The notes under the pieces: generated by a model
Database searches by the model: none
Told to the model about the DNA's origin: nothing
The model's input: the letters and a program-made list of their open reading frames with translations, nothing else
NCBI GenBank assembly: GCA_035610365.1
Contig: CM069439.1
Location: 17,311,533-17,375,532 of the forward strand
Source of the DNA: Aquatica leii
Taxonomy: Eukaryota > Arthropoda > Insecta > Coleoptera > Lampyridae
DNA length: 64,000 nucleotides
Reading direction: 5' to 3'
Made by a program: the position numbers and the translations under genes
Shown: piece by piece, positions 23,270 through 35,189 of the stretch
How positions within the stretch are numbered: position 1 is the stretch's first letter
Layout: each line of letters starts with the position of its first letter

Positions 23270-23781
23270 GATCATGTTTTTCTGTTTTGAATCTACTGCT
23301 TCTATTTTCTCTAATCAGTGACTCTTCCAGTTCCAACAAAAACTTTCTTTTACATTCTGCGCTGTTGAATTTTATCCCATATCACAAATGCATTTATTCC
23401 TGACACGTCCAATAGCTGACCAAATACAGCCATTGGCCACCGATACTAACTCGACAAGCTGAATACTCCTTCATCATCTTATCTGTAGTATTTACAACAC
23501 ATTTGGTTTTATTATAGTAAAGTATATCAGGTTTGAAATTCGTATCTTCTTCTGAAACCGGTTGACAATGATGCTCTGTAGATAGCAGGATAACAGCCTT
23601 TCTTTTACTGGACGTGTAAGATACAACTGTATGATGTATAAAACCAAACTTTGCTTTATATACTTTCGTCAAAAACTCAGGGATATATATTATCTGCTAA
23701 TGATAAACTTGTAAAAAAATTATCAGTAGTAATGTCATATAAAAGTCGTATATCGGCAATAAGATCGAGGACAACCAATTT
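23270..23781 (-). pseudogene. piggyBac transposase C-terminal half
   Basis: Reads from 23781 downward: LVVLDLIADIRLLYDITTDN with FFTS (the third catalytic Asp block), a frame change, then VVSYTSSKRKAVILLSTEHH, YYNKTKCVVNTTDKMMKEYS and, in a shifted frame, WPMAVFGQLLDVSGINAFVI. These are the standard late blocks of piggyBac transposases, and their wording differs from the neighbouring copy, so it is an independent insertion of another subfamily. No C-terminal cysteine-rich ring is visible. Non-functional. Confidence 0.9.
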
Positions 23782-24010
23782 TGATGACCACAACGACCAC
23801 CGACGCTCAATCTGAAAATCGAATGGTGATCGCTGTAGTCGGGGTGGCCGTTGTGGTCATAAAGATAGGTGACCGTTGTTTTCACGGTAGCTGTTATGGT
23901 GAAAAATGCAAGTCGGCGTTGTGGTTAAAGTTTCTAGGTAGCCGTTATGGTCACGGTGGCCGTTGTGGTCGTGACTACAACGGCCACACTTCCGGGTGGC
24001 CGTTATGGCC
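23782..24010. repeat. GC-rich minisatellite inside piggyBac relic
   Basis: About seven imperfect copies of a core GGTGGCCGTTGTGGTC, spaced roughly 18-27 bp apart, plus inverted copies at the left edge (GACCACAACGACCACC) and near 23970. The GC content contrasts sharply with the AT-rich flanks. A 96-codon open frame across it is a by-product of the repeat. Confidence 0.8.
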
Positions 24011-24565
24011 TCTAGACCCATCTAATAAAGTTTTTATTCCAATGTATGCCATTTTTAGAGAAGTAAAATAAACAAGCTTGTTCCACATCCATTTCACGCT
24101 GAACCACAAAATTATCTGCATTTGCTGAATGAATAGTTTTATACTATCATGTCATCTATTTTTTTGCAATTTCTGGTTCACGATAACTGTCTTCACCAGT
24201 GCCTTATTCTATGTCATCCAATTATTGATTCATCAACAGCTTCAATTCAGCATCAGTCAAATTTTTGGGATCACGAAATGTTTTATAAAATATAAATACA
24301 CATCATTCTATAGCGACTAACCGAAACCTGCAACTGATACTTGTTTCTGCAAATACTGTGCGGGATACAAACAGAACCCACAAAGGTTACAATTTTTTAA
24401 TCAAAGATTTTACTGCAGGTTATGAGCAAATTTGTCGGAATAACATTTTGTAATTATTAATTGACAATAAATATAATTACAGAAAAATAATTATCATAAT
24501 AAAGAAAACATCCAAAAATTTTTTGACTTGGGGTACATTTGCACCCTTGGTACGAGGAAGGTTAA

Positions 24566-26360
24566 AATTATTTAAAAAAACTAGGTGAAAAAAAAACTGA
24601 AATTTTTAGACAAAGACGACAAAGCGCAAAAAACCAATGGTTCTTAATAATTCAAATATATTTCGTTCTTTATGTACATTTCCACTAAATTTTATAGATT
24701 TAACAGTCATTTATTTCAGCTTCACTAAATAACTTCAATTTGTATTAAAATTTTGAGTTTTTATCAATCTTTAAAAACTTAATTATTTTTTCGTAGACGT
24801 ATACCTATGGTGTATATGGTAAAATGTAAAAAAAAATTAATATACTATTTTTTTTATTTAGTCTTAAAACATTCTTTAAAATTTTTTAGGCGAATAACTG
24901 TGATAAAGTAGAAAAGTTTATGAGGTATGAACAATAAGAATAATGGTGTCATGTGCTCTTAATATTTTTGCAAACATAAATTTATCTATATATTGAAACC
25001 GTTTATATAATGTATTAGATAGCCCCCATAACCTTCCTATAAAGATATCAATTTAACGACGAACTTTTAAACAGGTCCAAATTTCGCAAGACCAGGTCCT
25101 TACAAAGCGCTTAACTTCTAACAATGCACTTTGAGTAATTAATTTTTTACGTCGATATAATTAAAAAATTAACAAAACGGCGCCACAAAACTATGACTCA
25201 TTGTTTATAATTGATAGTGTTACAGCTCAATGGCCTATTTGACATGAAAATTTTTATTGTCGATTTATGTATTTTATGCAAAAGGTCAGTCGTTTAAAAT
25301 ATTTAATGTGTAAAATTTAAATTTGTAATTATTTTAATGATAGATTAATTTGTTTCGGCAGAGTAGTTAAGAAAGCTCGCTTAAAAACTTAGGTAACTGA
25401 CGTGAATTTTGTGTAATCCATCAGTTCTAAACTCGAGGGTTGTAGTTCAATCGATAACATCCTCAAATTAATTAACCCTAAAATGTAAGCCATGCATTCT
25501 AAATAGAACGAACAACTTATTAAGTGTTAATACAAAGACATTTACTTTAAGACAAAGTGTGTAACAAATTGATTATGTACAATGAAGTATAACAAAATTT
25601 ACAGTATTGACAAGCTTAAATCGGTTACACGCCATCGATTGATAGTAACTGAATTCTGGAAAAACTTGTTAAATATTACTACAAAGTAACGTATTAATTT
25701 GTCCAAGGTATTCTTGACAACATGGTTGAAATACTACCTCACTAATGTTGATTTTGCTTTCGTATTTACGTCATTATTCAATGTGTACAAGCCAAGGACC
25801 ACAAATCAAATAAATAAGAAAAATATTCATATAATGTACAGCTCTGTCATTCTATTGACCAAAAAATGTACAGAAGCAGTTATTTTGTAATATTTGTTTG
25901 TAGTTTAATGTTTTATAATATTGCGTCATGCGATCTTCTCTAAGACGTGTCGATTGCCGCTCTCTTATCTGGAAGGTAGGCCGGTTGATTATAGTTAAGT
26001 GCACGCGAGTGATTACGAATTTCGGCTTTACAAATAAAGCTATTTCATTTATCTTTACTGCACAAATACAAACTTACATGTAGTGAAATGTTTCCAACCA
26101 GAATTATACTCGGATCATCCAACAATCAATCCACTTACGCCAAACTAAATTAATCAGATTAGTCAAATGCAATTAAACCCTAAGTTACCTCAAATTGCAA
26201 TACCTCATTTTTATCTCAAATACCAACTTCAACCAGTCCCAATTTCGATAAGAATACACAGCAACTTACACCTAACCAAAAACAGGAAAACGGGGGGGAA
26301 AATCTGACAATCAAATTTATTCGTGGATGCCCAAAAATTGTCCAAAAAAACTTATAAAAA
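24566..26360. other. AT-rich DNA, no gene seen
   Basis: No supported gene. The segment 25960-26080 (CTCTTATCTGGAAGG..., then AATAAAG and a CTTACA end) has the flavour of an LTR 3' end, but neither a partner LTR nor a duplication was found. The second LINE may extend into 26082-26360; only its endonuclease start is recognisable. Confidence 0.45.
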
Positions 26361-26378
26361 AAGACTGCAATAAAACCA

Positions 26379-27316
26379 ACTTCACAATTCTCCACCAAAA
26401 CATCCAGTCCATAAGAAACAAAGTGATTAATTTTGAATGATTACTATCGCAATTAGATAAAGACGAAGAACTAAGACCTGATGTAATTTGCATCATCGAG
26501 CATTGGCTTAAACAAAATGAATATCTATCAGTCACACTACCTAATTATTACATTGCTAATATATACTGTAGGAACACTTCTGCACATGGCGGAGCCTTGT
26601 TTTTGGTATGAAATATTCATGAGTTTGTTGATATCAAATTAAAGGTGTCTTCAATTGACAAAGATTTTGAATACACGGCAATTAAACACATTAAACTCAA
26701 CTTAATCATTATATCTATATACAGATCTCCCAATGGCAATCCATCAGTATTTTTTGACAAAATGAGCGACCTGCTAGATGAAATTCCTCCAAAACACTAC
26801 ATCGTGATAGCTGGCAATTTTAACTTTCCACTGCACAAATTAGATAATGAATTAACAATGAATCTTATAAACATACTTCAACAATATAACATGAATCTAA
26901 CGACAGAATCACCTACTAGATCAACAAGTACACAATCATGAACTATAGATAATATTGCAACAAATATAGATACAATATATTGTAAAGGTTCAGTCCTGGA
27001 AACAGAACTGTCTGATCACAACGGCCAAATGCTGACTGTAAGCTTTTCTCTGTGTAACATTTTCTTGACTACTAACAGCACAACAAAAATGAGAAGTCTC
27101 AACATCACAAACAACAGTAAATTCCAAACATTTTTAAAATATGAAAAATGGAACAAAATTTACCTAAACAAAACTGAGTTTCTCACCAACGTTAATTTAT
27201 GCTACAACAAACTTATCTTCTATTTTAACTCATCCTTCATCAACGCTAACGTTATAGTAAATAAGGCAAAGAAATCGTCGAAAGAACTCCTGAAATCATG
27301 CAAAAACAGACGTTAA
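26379..27316 (+). pseudogene. LINE AP endonuclease and linker
   Basis: Begins FTILHQNIQSIRNK (metal-binding Asn block), continues DVICIIEHWL (catalytic Glu), LIIISIYRSPNG, and IVIAGNFNF where the usual GDFN has Asn in place of Asp. ELSDHNGQ near 27010 supplies the SDH motif with the catalytic His. The endonuclease nicks the target for reverse transcription. Three in-frame stops interrupt it. The linker to RT (27029-27316) is Lys- and Asn-rich. Confidence 0.85.
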
Positions 27317-27322
27317 CAAACG

Positions 27323-29360
27323 ATGAATAGTAAAATCTTAAAAAACTACATATCAAAATACAGTGCTATATTAAAAAATCTTATAGTGTCGGCTAAAAAA
27401 CATCACTTCAGCAAACAAATCATGACGTCAAACTCTAAACCTAAAACTATGTGGTCAATAATAAACAACAATCTTACTAAACCTACTACAAACTCGTGCA
27501 AAAATATCAAGCTGTATAACAAAAACTGTGTAACTGAAAACCCCAAAGTAGTGGCAAACACTCTAAACTATCATTTTGTGAGTGCGGGTAATGTAAACTC
27601 TAAGATAACAGTCAGCCAAACATTAGATTACGTTAAAAGAAATCCAAATCAATTTCAAAAATCAATGTTTCTTAAGCCTTCAACAGAAGACGAACTATTC
27701 AAGATAGTTAATTCAATGCCTAACCAAAAAACATGTGGGGTTGATGGTATTCCAATAAGTGTTATAAAAGCTAACATTGAATATCTTGCTAAACCTATAA
27801 CGTTTCTTTTTAACCAATCGTTCGAGCAAGGAATATTTCCAACATTATTTAAAACTTCAATGGTGGTTCCTGTTCATAAAAAAGGCAATCCGCTTTCTGT
27901 TGACAACTACTGACCAATTTCTCTAATAACATCTTTATCTAAGGTTTTACAAAAACTGATGTATAACAGAATAATAAGCTTTATTTCGAACAGCAGAATT
28001 CTCTCCTCGAAACAATTCGGATTTCAAAAAAATAAATCTACATCAGAGGCTATCTCCAACGTGCTTACACGGAGAGAAATATTATACTGAATTTAAGCAT
28101 TACGATTTCATATTTAAAGCATTTGCTTTTTTTCTAAAATTGATCCACGTTCAAATAACATTTAACGTACATTTACTAAAATTTAAACTAAATCTCTTAT
28201 TCAATGCAATTGCAGCTACAATCTAATAAAATAAAAGTTTAATTCAAGCGTACATCGGCTTGACTCAAAACCAACAGCCTTTTGCATGGTACATGTCAAT
28301 TCCGCATAACCTTTTTTCCGTGTACCGATATGACGAATGCACTTGAACGTAATGCAAAAGTAATTGGTATCTTTTGTGATCTCGGCAAAGCATTCGACTG
28401 CGTAAATCATGAGATACGTCTTGCTAAAATGGAATATTACGACATAAGAGGTGTACCATGGAAATGGTTCAAATCCTACCTGGCAGATAGAAAACAAACC
28501 GTAAAAATTAAGTTCAGAGAAGATAATGGCAGAATAACGGATGTCTATTCTGATATAGCAGACGTTACTAACGGTGTTCCACAAGGGTCTACTCTTGGTC
28601 CGTTACTTTTCTTAATATACATCAATGACATCAACCATTGCCTGACTACTGAACACTCACGAGTGTATCTATTTGCTGATGACACCAGTATAGTCGCAAC
28701 CGGAGAAACACAAGATCAAGTAGAAAGCTGTGCAAAAACAGAAGTGAACACTATTTTCACGTGGTGTAACCTGAACAACCTTAAAATGAACTGCTCCAAA
28801 ACAAACTTAATTCAATTTCACAATTACCAAACGATCATCAATCCACCAGCACTAAGCGTAAATAACGAATTGATAACCTCTATAAATAATTGAAAATTTT
28901 TTGGGCTACACTTGGACCACAATCTCAATTGGAAAGCTCACCTCAACTACCTTGCCGCAAGACTCAGCTCGTCCATATATCTATTAAAGCAAGCTGTCGT
29001 ATTCTTAGACCTTTCCACTTGCAAGACCTTGTACTTCGCCATATTCCACAGTATTTTATCGTACGGCATTCTACATTGAGTCAATTGTGCAAAGACAAAC
29101 ACTGAAACTATCTTCAAATTACTAAAAACAGCAATTAGGACACTGTGTAAATTGCGGAAGATCGATACCTGCAGACCTTGGTTTACCTATCTAGGAATAA
29201 TGACCCTAACAAACACTTACATATTACAAACCTGCCTGTGGATGCACAACAACCACGGAAAACTAACATTTGGTTCTTCGATTCACAAACACAATACGCG
29301 GCACGCGAACGATCTTCGGCTACCCAACATACCATCTGCGGCTAATATCACCTAAAGAAC
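27323..29360 (+). pseudogene. LINE reverse transcriptase
   Basis: RT with KTCGVDGIPISVIK (block 1), VVPVHKKGNP and, after a stop, PISLITSLSK (block 2), then an interruption by the 28068-28322 element. It resumes with IFCDLGKAFDCVNHEI (motif A), GVPQGSTLGPLLFLIYIND (motif B) and VYLFADDTSIV (motif C, FADD). A frame shift near 28892 leads to FGLHLDHNLNWKAHL (thumb), and another part runs to NTRHANDLRLP near 29330. CR1/Jockey/L2-type RTs match best; the exact clade needs a tree. Confidence 0.9.
28068..28322. mobile_element. 255-bp miniature TIR element in LINE
   Basis: Ends CACGGAGAGAAA and, inverted, CACGGAAAAAAG; TA on both sides (28066-28067, 28323-28324). Dropping the element and one TA rejoins the LINE RT frame exactly between ISNVLT and MTNALERN. 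The interior is AT-rich and non-coding, so this is a MITE. The TIR alone does not identify its superfamily. Confidence 0.88.
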
Positions 29361-30536
29361 GAGCCTTACTTCATGCTACACAGCAAAATCAATTGAGTAA
29401 CATGTCAACTGACAAGTCAACGTCCTAGTCAACACACCTGAACAAAATCCCAGATCTTCAACGGTTTCAACAAAACAAAAAGCAACTTCGAGCTCAGATC
29501 ATTCTCCAATAACTATAATCCTGAAGTCAACCGTTATCTGGATAACCACACATCTCAAGCTAAGCGTCAAAACCAACTGACAGCACTTTCAACACTACAT
29601 CAATCTAAAACACAAAATGAACACATCTTGTAAAATAAACGACGTAGTAAAGTATACTATACTACTCTAGTTAATGCTAAGACCGTACCCAAAATACCCA
29701 ATATACTGCTGCATATGACAACTCTGAGCAGAAAAACGCAAAACTCGTGCTAAAAAGTCGAAAAATCCTCGAAATAAGATTGCATAGAACGCTACTATTC
29801 ATCTTCGCAATGCCAAACAAATTGAAATTCAACTTTTAGCGACAATGTTTTTAGTCTATTCCCTTGCAAACCATACAATATATGGCAAACAAAAAACATA
29901 TTTAAAAGACCAATCACTCCAGTGTCGCCTTTGAGAAAACCTTGAAGAAAACTAGGCCCGCTACCCCCTACTGTCCAATAATATGCTATCTTTAAGTTTA
30001 AGACCATTCTCGCCTGAAAAAGTTCATCAACACGTTAAACTAACCAACTCTTATAGTAATAAATGTACTCTTCCTAGAAAATCAAGAGCGATCTCACTTT
30101 CCCATTCAATCAAAATTTGTACAGTGCTCGGTACAGTTTCTGACCAATGTGAAACTGGAAGCAGATTAGTGACTCTGTAACATATCCGAGTCATACAACA
30201 ACGCAAAGAAAAAAAATAGTATTGGTAAATCGCCTAACAGAGCAACGCCATCAACTGACGCAATAACAGTAACAAAAACAAGAAATCTCGATGCGATGTT
30301 TATGAAATGTCCTGCTGCTCCGTTTCAATGTTTAAATATTCCGCTTTATTACATTTTAGTCAATAAAATTCTAAACATTCCGACATGTGAAGTTTCTTTT
30401 TGTATCTGGTAAGCACGGTGACTGTCCGTACTTAACAGTTCGACACTTAACCTGGTAATCAATATTTAAACTATATCAGATTTTGTGGTAAGCGTCGATG
30501 ATCAAACAAGTTATAAGTTGAATCATACTTGCGTCG
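29361..30536. other. Possible LINE tail and unassigned DNA
   Basis: 29361-29660 may be the 3' part of the LINE; no poly-A end is evident. 29660-30536 contains short open frames (29795-30007 minus, 29983-30180 plus) without recognisable similarity. Confidence 0.4.
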
Positions 30537-30540
30537 TATA

Positions 30541-31150
30541 CAGGGTGTTTAAAAATGATGCGGCAATATTAAAGGGGGTGATTGCCCAGATCGTTTTATA
30601 CAAAAAAAAGTTCCTATAAACATAGTTCCGCAAACGCTTCGTTATCGATCTACAGGGTAGCGTGTTGAAGTTTAATTAAAAAAAAGAGTAAAAATTAGAT
30701 TTTTCCAAAACGGCTTGAGACATCATAATGAAATTTTAGGCGTGTTAATAGCTGGGGGAGAGAGATTCTTGCATCCGAGCTCGAGGTGGTCACTTTGAAC
30801 AGTTTTTGTAATTTTTGGTTGGTAAAATTGTTGGTTTGGTAAAATATTTGTTTTTGCCCATGAATAAAACCCTTGTTCTTTAAAATTTTTTTTCTGTAAT
30901 AAATGGACATGCACTAAAATGTTTTTTTTAAACTAAAAAACGGTAAAAACAGAGAGCTTTTTTCTTCATAATTGAACAATGAATAAAAACATATTTTTAT
31001 TTTTAGAGAAATCAGCGGCGTCCTATTTTTTCTTGAAACTTCAATCGGTAACGAAGTGTTTGCAGAACTATGTTTATAGGAACTTTTTTGTATAAAATGA
31101 CCTGGGCAATCACCCCCTTTAATATTGCCGCATCTTTTTTAAACACGCTG
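30541..31150. mobile_element. 610-bp element with long TIRs, TATA duplication
   Basis: The left arm starts CAGGGTGTTTAAAAATGATG; the right arm is its inverse with few mismatches for about 110 bp (shared GCGGCAATATTAAAGGGG, TTCCTATAAACATAGTTC). TATA flanks both sides (30537-30540, 31151-31154). The arms keep matching after a 16-base insert present only on the left (CTACAGGGTAGCGTGT, near 30650). The interior is AT-rich with no transposase; the open frames on the minus strand are by-products. A non-autonomous DNA element; superfamily unassigned. Confidence 0.88.
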
Positions 31151-31154
31151 TATA

Positions 31155-32265
31155 TGCCGCAGTAAGTTAGTTCCCACCATGTAATAGTTTGTAATGTACA
31201 TTTCTTAACTTTGCTCAAAAAATGATTGTAATGTGAACAGTAAACATTTTTTGTCAATGACTTGTTTTTGTTGAATCTTCGTGATTTCTCTTTTCCATTC
31301 CCTGTTTTGGACCAATTTTATAATTTGTATCATACTACGGTTGAGCTCTTCTCTTGTAATATAGCTTGGGTTACTTAAACGATAAAAAGTTTGGTGTGTT
31401 TCTATGCGACCATAGACACAACTCAGAAATAAAACTCTGTAGTAATTGTGGCTACGTTTCGTTAGCTATTGTGCCAACTTCATCAGGCCAATCTAACAGT
31501 GGAATGTTTAATTTCTGCCCAAATATACATATAATTAAAACATGGACAAAGTAGGAAAGCACAAAGGCATAAGCTGAATCTCGAGATTAGAAATGAAAAA
31601 GCAACTTAAGAAGAGATAAATACGAGAACTAATATCAAAAAGAAGAGACAGAAAAGAAAAAGAAACTCCATACCATTAACTTAAAAAGTGAATCAGATCC
31701 ATCAGAAAAAAAAACTACTAAAAAAAACTTGAATAAAAACAGTTTAATGCTCAGCGAGCACTATTATGCCGTATATTTTGATGAAGATTGGTTTATCAGA
31801 ATCATTAAATCTGCCGAGGAAAATAAATACATAATAAAATTTCCCGAAAAAAAAACTTTTATAAATTTGTCTAGCCCACGAGAGAAGACACGCAGAAGAG
31901 AAGTTATGTTTCTATTAACTTACAGAACAATGAGACATTTACAGTAAGAAAACACGATTCAACAAATTTTAAAGAAAAACATAAAGCCAGAAAAAGAAAT
32001 TTTAGGTCATAATTCATACCTAATTCAGAATTCTTATTTTAAATTTGCAAAAACATACAAATATTAAGTAACTTTTTTTTAATTTAATTGAATAACGTGT
32101 TCTGTAGTGTTACTACCTAGGCAAGGTATTTAATATTTTCTACCCTCTCTCTCATGTTACAGTCCCAATACCAGAATTCTAAGCGCGGTTGGTATCCTAT
32201 CTATTGGGCATCAACAGAATCATAAATCATGTTAAACAGAAATATAAATCAAATACATATTAATA
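31155..32265. other. AT-rich DNA with one possible coding relic
   Basis: Apart from the short frame at 31729-31947 (separate entry), nothing is recognised. A small frame at 31366-31554 has a CSNCGY cysteine pair but no identifiable family. Confidence 0.4.
31729..31947 (+). pseudogene. Unidentified TE-linked domain fragment
   Basis: A 72-codon open frame with the core EHYYAVYFDEDWFIRIIKSA followed by an IKF strand. This pattern (YAV-Y-D-D-W-I-G-R then IKF) recalls a small conserved domain seen near the ends of uncharacterised arthropod transposon proteins; I recognise the pattern only from memory and cannot name it. Upstream DNA (31640-31728) is Lys- and Ser-codon rich. It may be a remnant exon or chance. 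Confidence 0.3.
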
Positions 32266-32269
32266 TAAT

Positions 32270-32390
32270 TATTCGTAATGACTTGTAGTAGATGGAAATA
32301 ACAAGTAATAATTCGTAATAAATGGTAATAAAACGTAATAATTATGTAATAAATGGTAATAATATGTAATAAATTGGTAATAACCAGAAA
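32270..32390. repeat. Imperfect GTAATAA tandem repeat
   Basis: A run of variants of GTAATAATTCGTAATAAATG: GTAATAA or GTAATGA recurs at least eight times in 120 bp. Simple-sequence expansion; no other function seen. Confidence 0.7.
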
Positions 32391-32550
32391 TATTTAGAAT
32401 AGAATACAGGTTATTACCAATACTCGTAATAGGTGTACAAGTTTTGTTGGGTGGTTGACGCTTAGGGTTGACACCATGTGAAATATCTCCACAAGAACCC
32501 ACTTCTTAAAAACCTGTCTACTACATCAAGAATTGTTTTGAGGAGAAAAA

Positions 32551-32823
32551 ATGATTTGCTTCAGTTCACTTGGATATACAGCAAAATGTGAAAAAGTGTG
32601 GCATGCCGATTATCCTATTAATTATGGTGTCCCACAAGAAAGTGCTCTCGGTCCTTTTAAGTTTTCTGAACACGTTATACTTCACCGAAGAACCAGACCC
32701 CTAGCTACCCAACTGCTACTTAAAATACAAACATCGCTATGTTTTTTTTGTGAATTTGATTTCGGAAACTTTGTATCAATTCGGAATTATATACATATAC
32801 AGTATTCCAATGTGCAGAATTAA
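32551..32823 (+). pseudogene. LINE reverse transcriptase scrap
   Basis: The open frame contains YPINYGVPQESALGPFKF, which matches the motif-B region of non-LTR reverse transcriptases (GVPQGSxLGPxLF) with the key Gly replaced by Glu. Nothing of motifs A or C is visible. Probably a short, very old LINE fragment, possibly related to the copy at 26379-29360. Confidence 0.5.
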
Positions 32824-32829
32824 CATCAA

Positions 32830-34285
32830 CTAGATAAATATATTTCTAGATTTGGAAATAACAACACTTTTATTTTTTAAGAATCTTTTCATTAGTATTT
32901 AAACTATTTATTTGTCAACTTTCAAAAACATGTACATGGATTTGTTGTTTTTTCCATTTGTTTAAATGAAATAGTTTTTTATACCAAATGTTAATTGTGT
33001 TTACTACTTAGTAGGAGTATTTAAAGACATGCTGATTTTGTGACTAAGGACACACCGTGATATATAAATAAATTCTTTTTTACTATTATTTTATCATGCA
33101 CTTATAAAAACCCTTCCAATAGCAGTTAAAATTGTTCACTACACCTAACAAATCCCTACGAAGTAGGTTTATTTGCAAAACTACATCATCAATTATAATG
33201 CATATTAGCTTTTTAATATTATACACAGCTGCTTCTTAAATACATCAAAAAGGATCTTTAGAAAATTTAGGTTAGACACGATTAAGCAATATAGTCGTGT
33301 ACCAAATTAACAAAGAAGGAACAGCAATAAGACTTTAATAACCGAGATGAGCATTAATAGAACAGCGCACAAAGTTATTAATCACGTATTGAACTAAATT
33401 ATATAATACTTGCAATTTAATAAGCAAAAAATTTTATGTGGCCATTTTTTTAAATAAAGTAAATTAAAAAAATATGTATTTCCGCTATTTAAATCAATAC
33501 ATGCTAAAACAAAGAAAATAGCTTCTAATCAAATTGTTTTTAATTAAACATCGGTTATTGGCTTTCAAAGATTTATTGTAATAAACCAATTCAAAAAATA
33601 CAGAAAAATGGAAAGTTAGGATACTACACGTTCCTTTTGTGCAAGATAAATGCATCGATAAAAATAAATTGCTAAAAAAGACATAAAATGGAAAGAACCC
33701 AAAAATTATTAATATAACCCTAAAAATGGAAACGTTAAAATCTTTTCTATAAAATGTAGAAAAGCTTTCCATATTTTTCATAAAATCTGACAACGCCGAT
33801 TTAAATATTCAATTAAATGTATACGTGTATATACACAGGTTGGTTGTTTAGTGCGTCCGCGGAGCTTAGCGCGTTATCAGAATTTACAGTTAACATAATT
33901 TAGTAAATTAGTATCACTTAAGCAGTGTTTATTCATAGTTTTACTGATACTTACATTTTTAATGAAACGTGATGCTTGTTTAATCAGAATGTAAAATATG
34001 AATAATGACGTTATTTTAATAAATTCAATTGACAAGTTATTAATTCATAAAAAATGAGAAAATTATGCAAATTATCAAGTTAAAAATAATCAAGAAAATG
34101 TTAACTGGATATATAGGCGACTTACTCTTATTTATTTACTGAATTTATAAGAAGTTGCAACCGCATTTCAAACAAAGTACTATTTTTAGCTGTTCAAGTT
34201 TCATTTTATATATGTATATGCGTGGTATCGATGTGCCTGATAATCATTAACCGATCTATTTCTGTTGCACAATTTAATAATGATT
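32830..34285. other. AT-rich DNA, nothing recognised
   Basis: No supported gene or repeat. The minus-strand frame at 33494-33793 is hydrophobic and Phe-rich, as expected from AT-rich non-coding DNA. Confidence 0.5.
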
Positions 34286-34290
34286 TTGCT

Positions 34291-34387
34291 AGTACCCAGG
34301 TAACAAGCTGACGTCCAAGTGTCGTATATTAGTGATTTCAGGTCAATATAGTATGTTGTCATCATAATGACGACATTTAAAATGTAC
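34291..34387. repeat. Short palindromic segment, ACCCAG...CTGGGT
   Basis: About 97 bp starting TACCCAGGTAACAAGCTGAC and ending TTCTGGGTG, with an internal palindrome TTGTCATCATAATGACGACA. The first 22 bases recur inverted at 40676-40697. It may be a tiny element in its own right or the left end of a larger one. Confidence 0.55.
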
Positions 34388-35189
34388 TTCTGGGTGCAAA
34401 CGATTGATAATTAGTAACATTCATGTTTCTAACGTTTAAAAATGCTTCAGAACATATAAATACATAATATATAATAAAATAATTAACTCAAAATTGTAAA
34501 AAAATGAAATTACAGTTAAATTAATACAGTCACTTTTAGAACAACTAAGAAATTCATTATTGCAATCGAATAGTGCTTGTTCCTTATTTTTGAAAGAGCT
34601 CCAAAAATTGAAAGATTTGTAGTTTCGCATATGAAACAAGCTATAGATTATTACACGTTTTGAATTTCTGATAAAATTAACAAACATGCTCCTTTGCAGA
34701 AAGATTTTTAAAAAACAGTTTTTTACAGCCGACATCAACTAAATTTTTGGGTAAATGTTATATCGGTTATAGATAATATAATTATGCTTAATAGTAAGTA
34801 AGCAATTTATTAATCCATCGATTATTACAATATAATATAGGATGTGTCAATTATGAATTTATACTGTTGAATTAAATTATTATGTAACAGAATACAGATT
34901 ATACATTAAGTTTAAATTAACAATTTTCACACTCCGAAATGAAGTAAAAAGAATTCTTTATTAAAAAAGCTTTTATTACATTCCTCAATTTTTTTGATGG
35001 AAGATTTCGTATTTCAACCAGTATGCGATTAAAAAGTTTTATTGAAATATTAGTAAAGCTTTTGTGGACTTTACTTAGTCAACTATGTTTTAAACATAAG
35101 CTATTGAAATTTCTTGTTTCATAGTTATGTACAGTCATAGTCATTGGAAATGTCCCTAAAATGAGCAATACCGCACGTTCAGTCACATT

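Larger units (their letters stand above)
23234..24561 (-). mobile_element. Second, older piggyBac relic
   Basis: A different piggyBac copy on the same strand, adjoining the first. Its right terminus is suggested by GGGGTACATTTGCACCC followed by TTGGTACGAGGAAGG and a TTAA at 24562-24565, the layout seen at the right end of the first copy. The C-terminal half of the transposase (23270-23781) survives; a minisatellite sits inside, and only a weak VDESII match near 24225 may remain of the earlier part. Its left terminus was not found, so it may have been truncated or displaced when the first piggyBac inserted. Confidence 0.75.
26379..29360 (+). mobile_element. CR1/Jockey-type LINE, split by a 255-bp element
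   Basis: Non-LTR retrotransposon with endonuclease then reverse transcriptase and no RNase H seen. No 5' boundary, poly-A tail or duplication could be defined. Stops near 26440, 26610, 26940, 27316 and 27913 and later frame breaks mark it as dead. A miniature TIR element occupies 28068-28322. Confidence 0.85.

Noticed and set aside
23781..24071. 96-codon Gly/Arg-rich open frame
   Set aside because: It is a reading of the GC-rich minisatellite, lies antisense to a piggyBac relic, and has no known domain.
25436..25460. tRNA A-box-like sequence TAGTTCAATCG
   Set aside because: No B box at the right distance and no cloverleaf; likely chance.
25886..26078. Possible solo LTR (TG...CA, AATAAAG near the 3' end)
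   Set aside because: No target duplication, no second copy in the window and no primer site or coding sequence attached.
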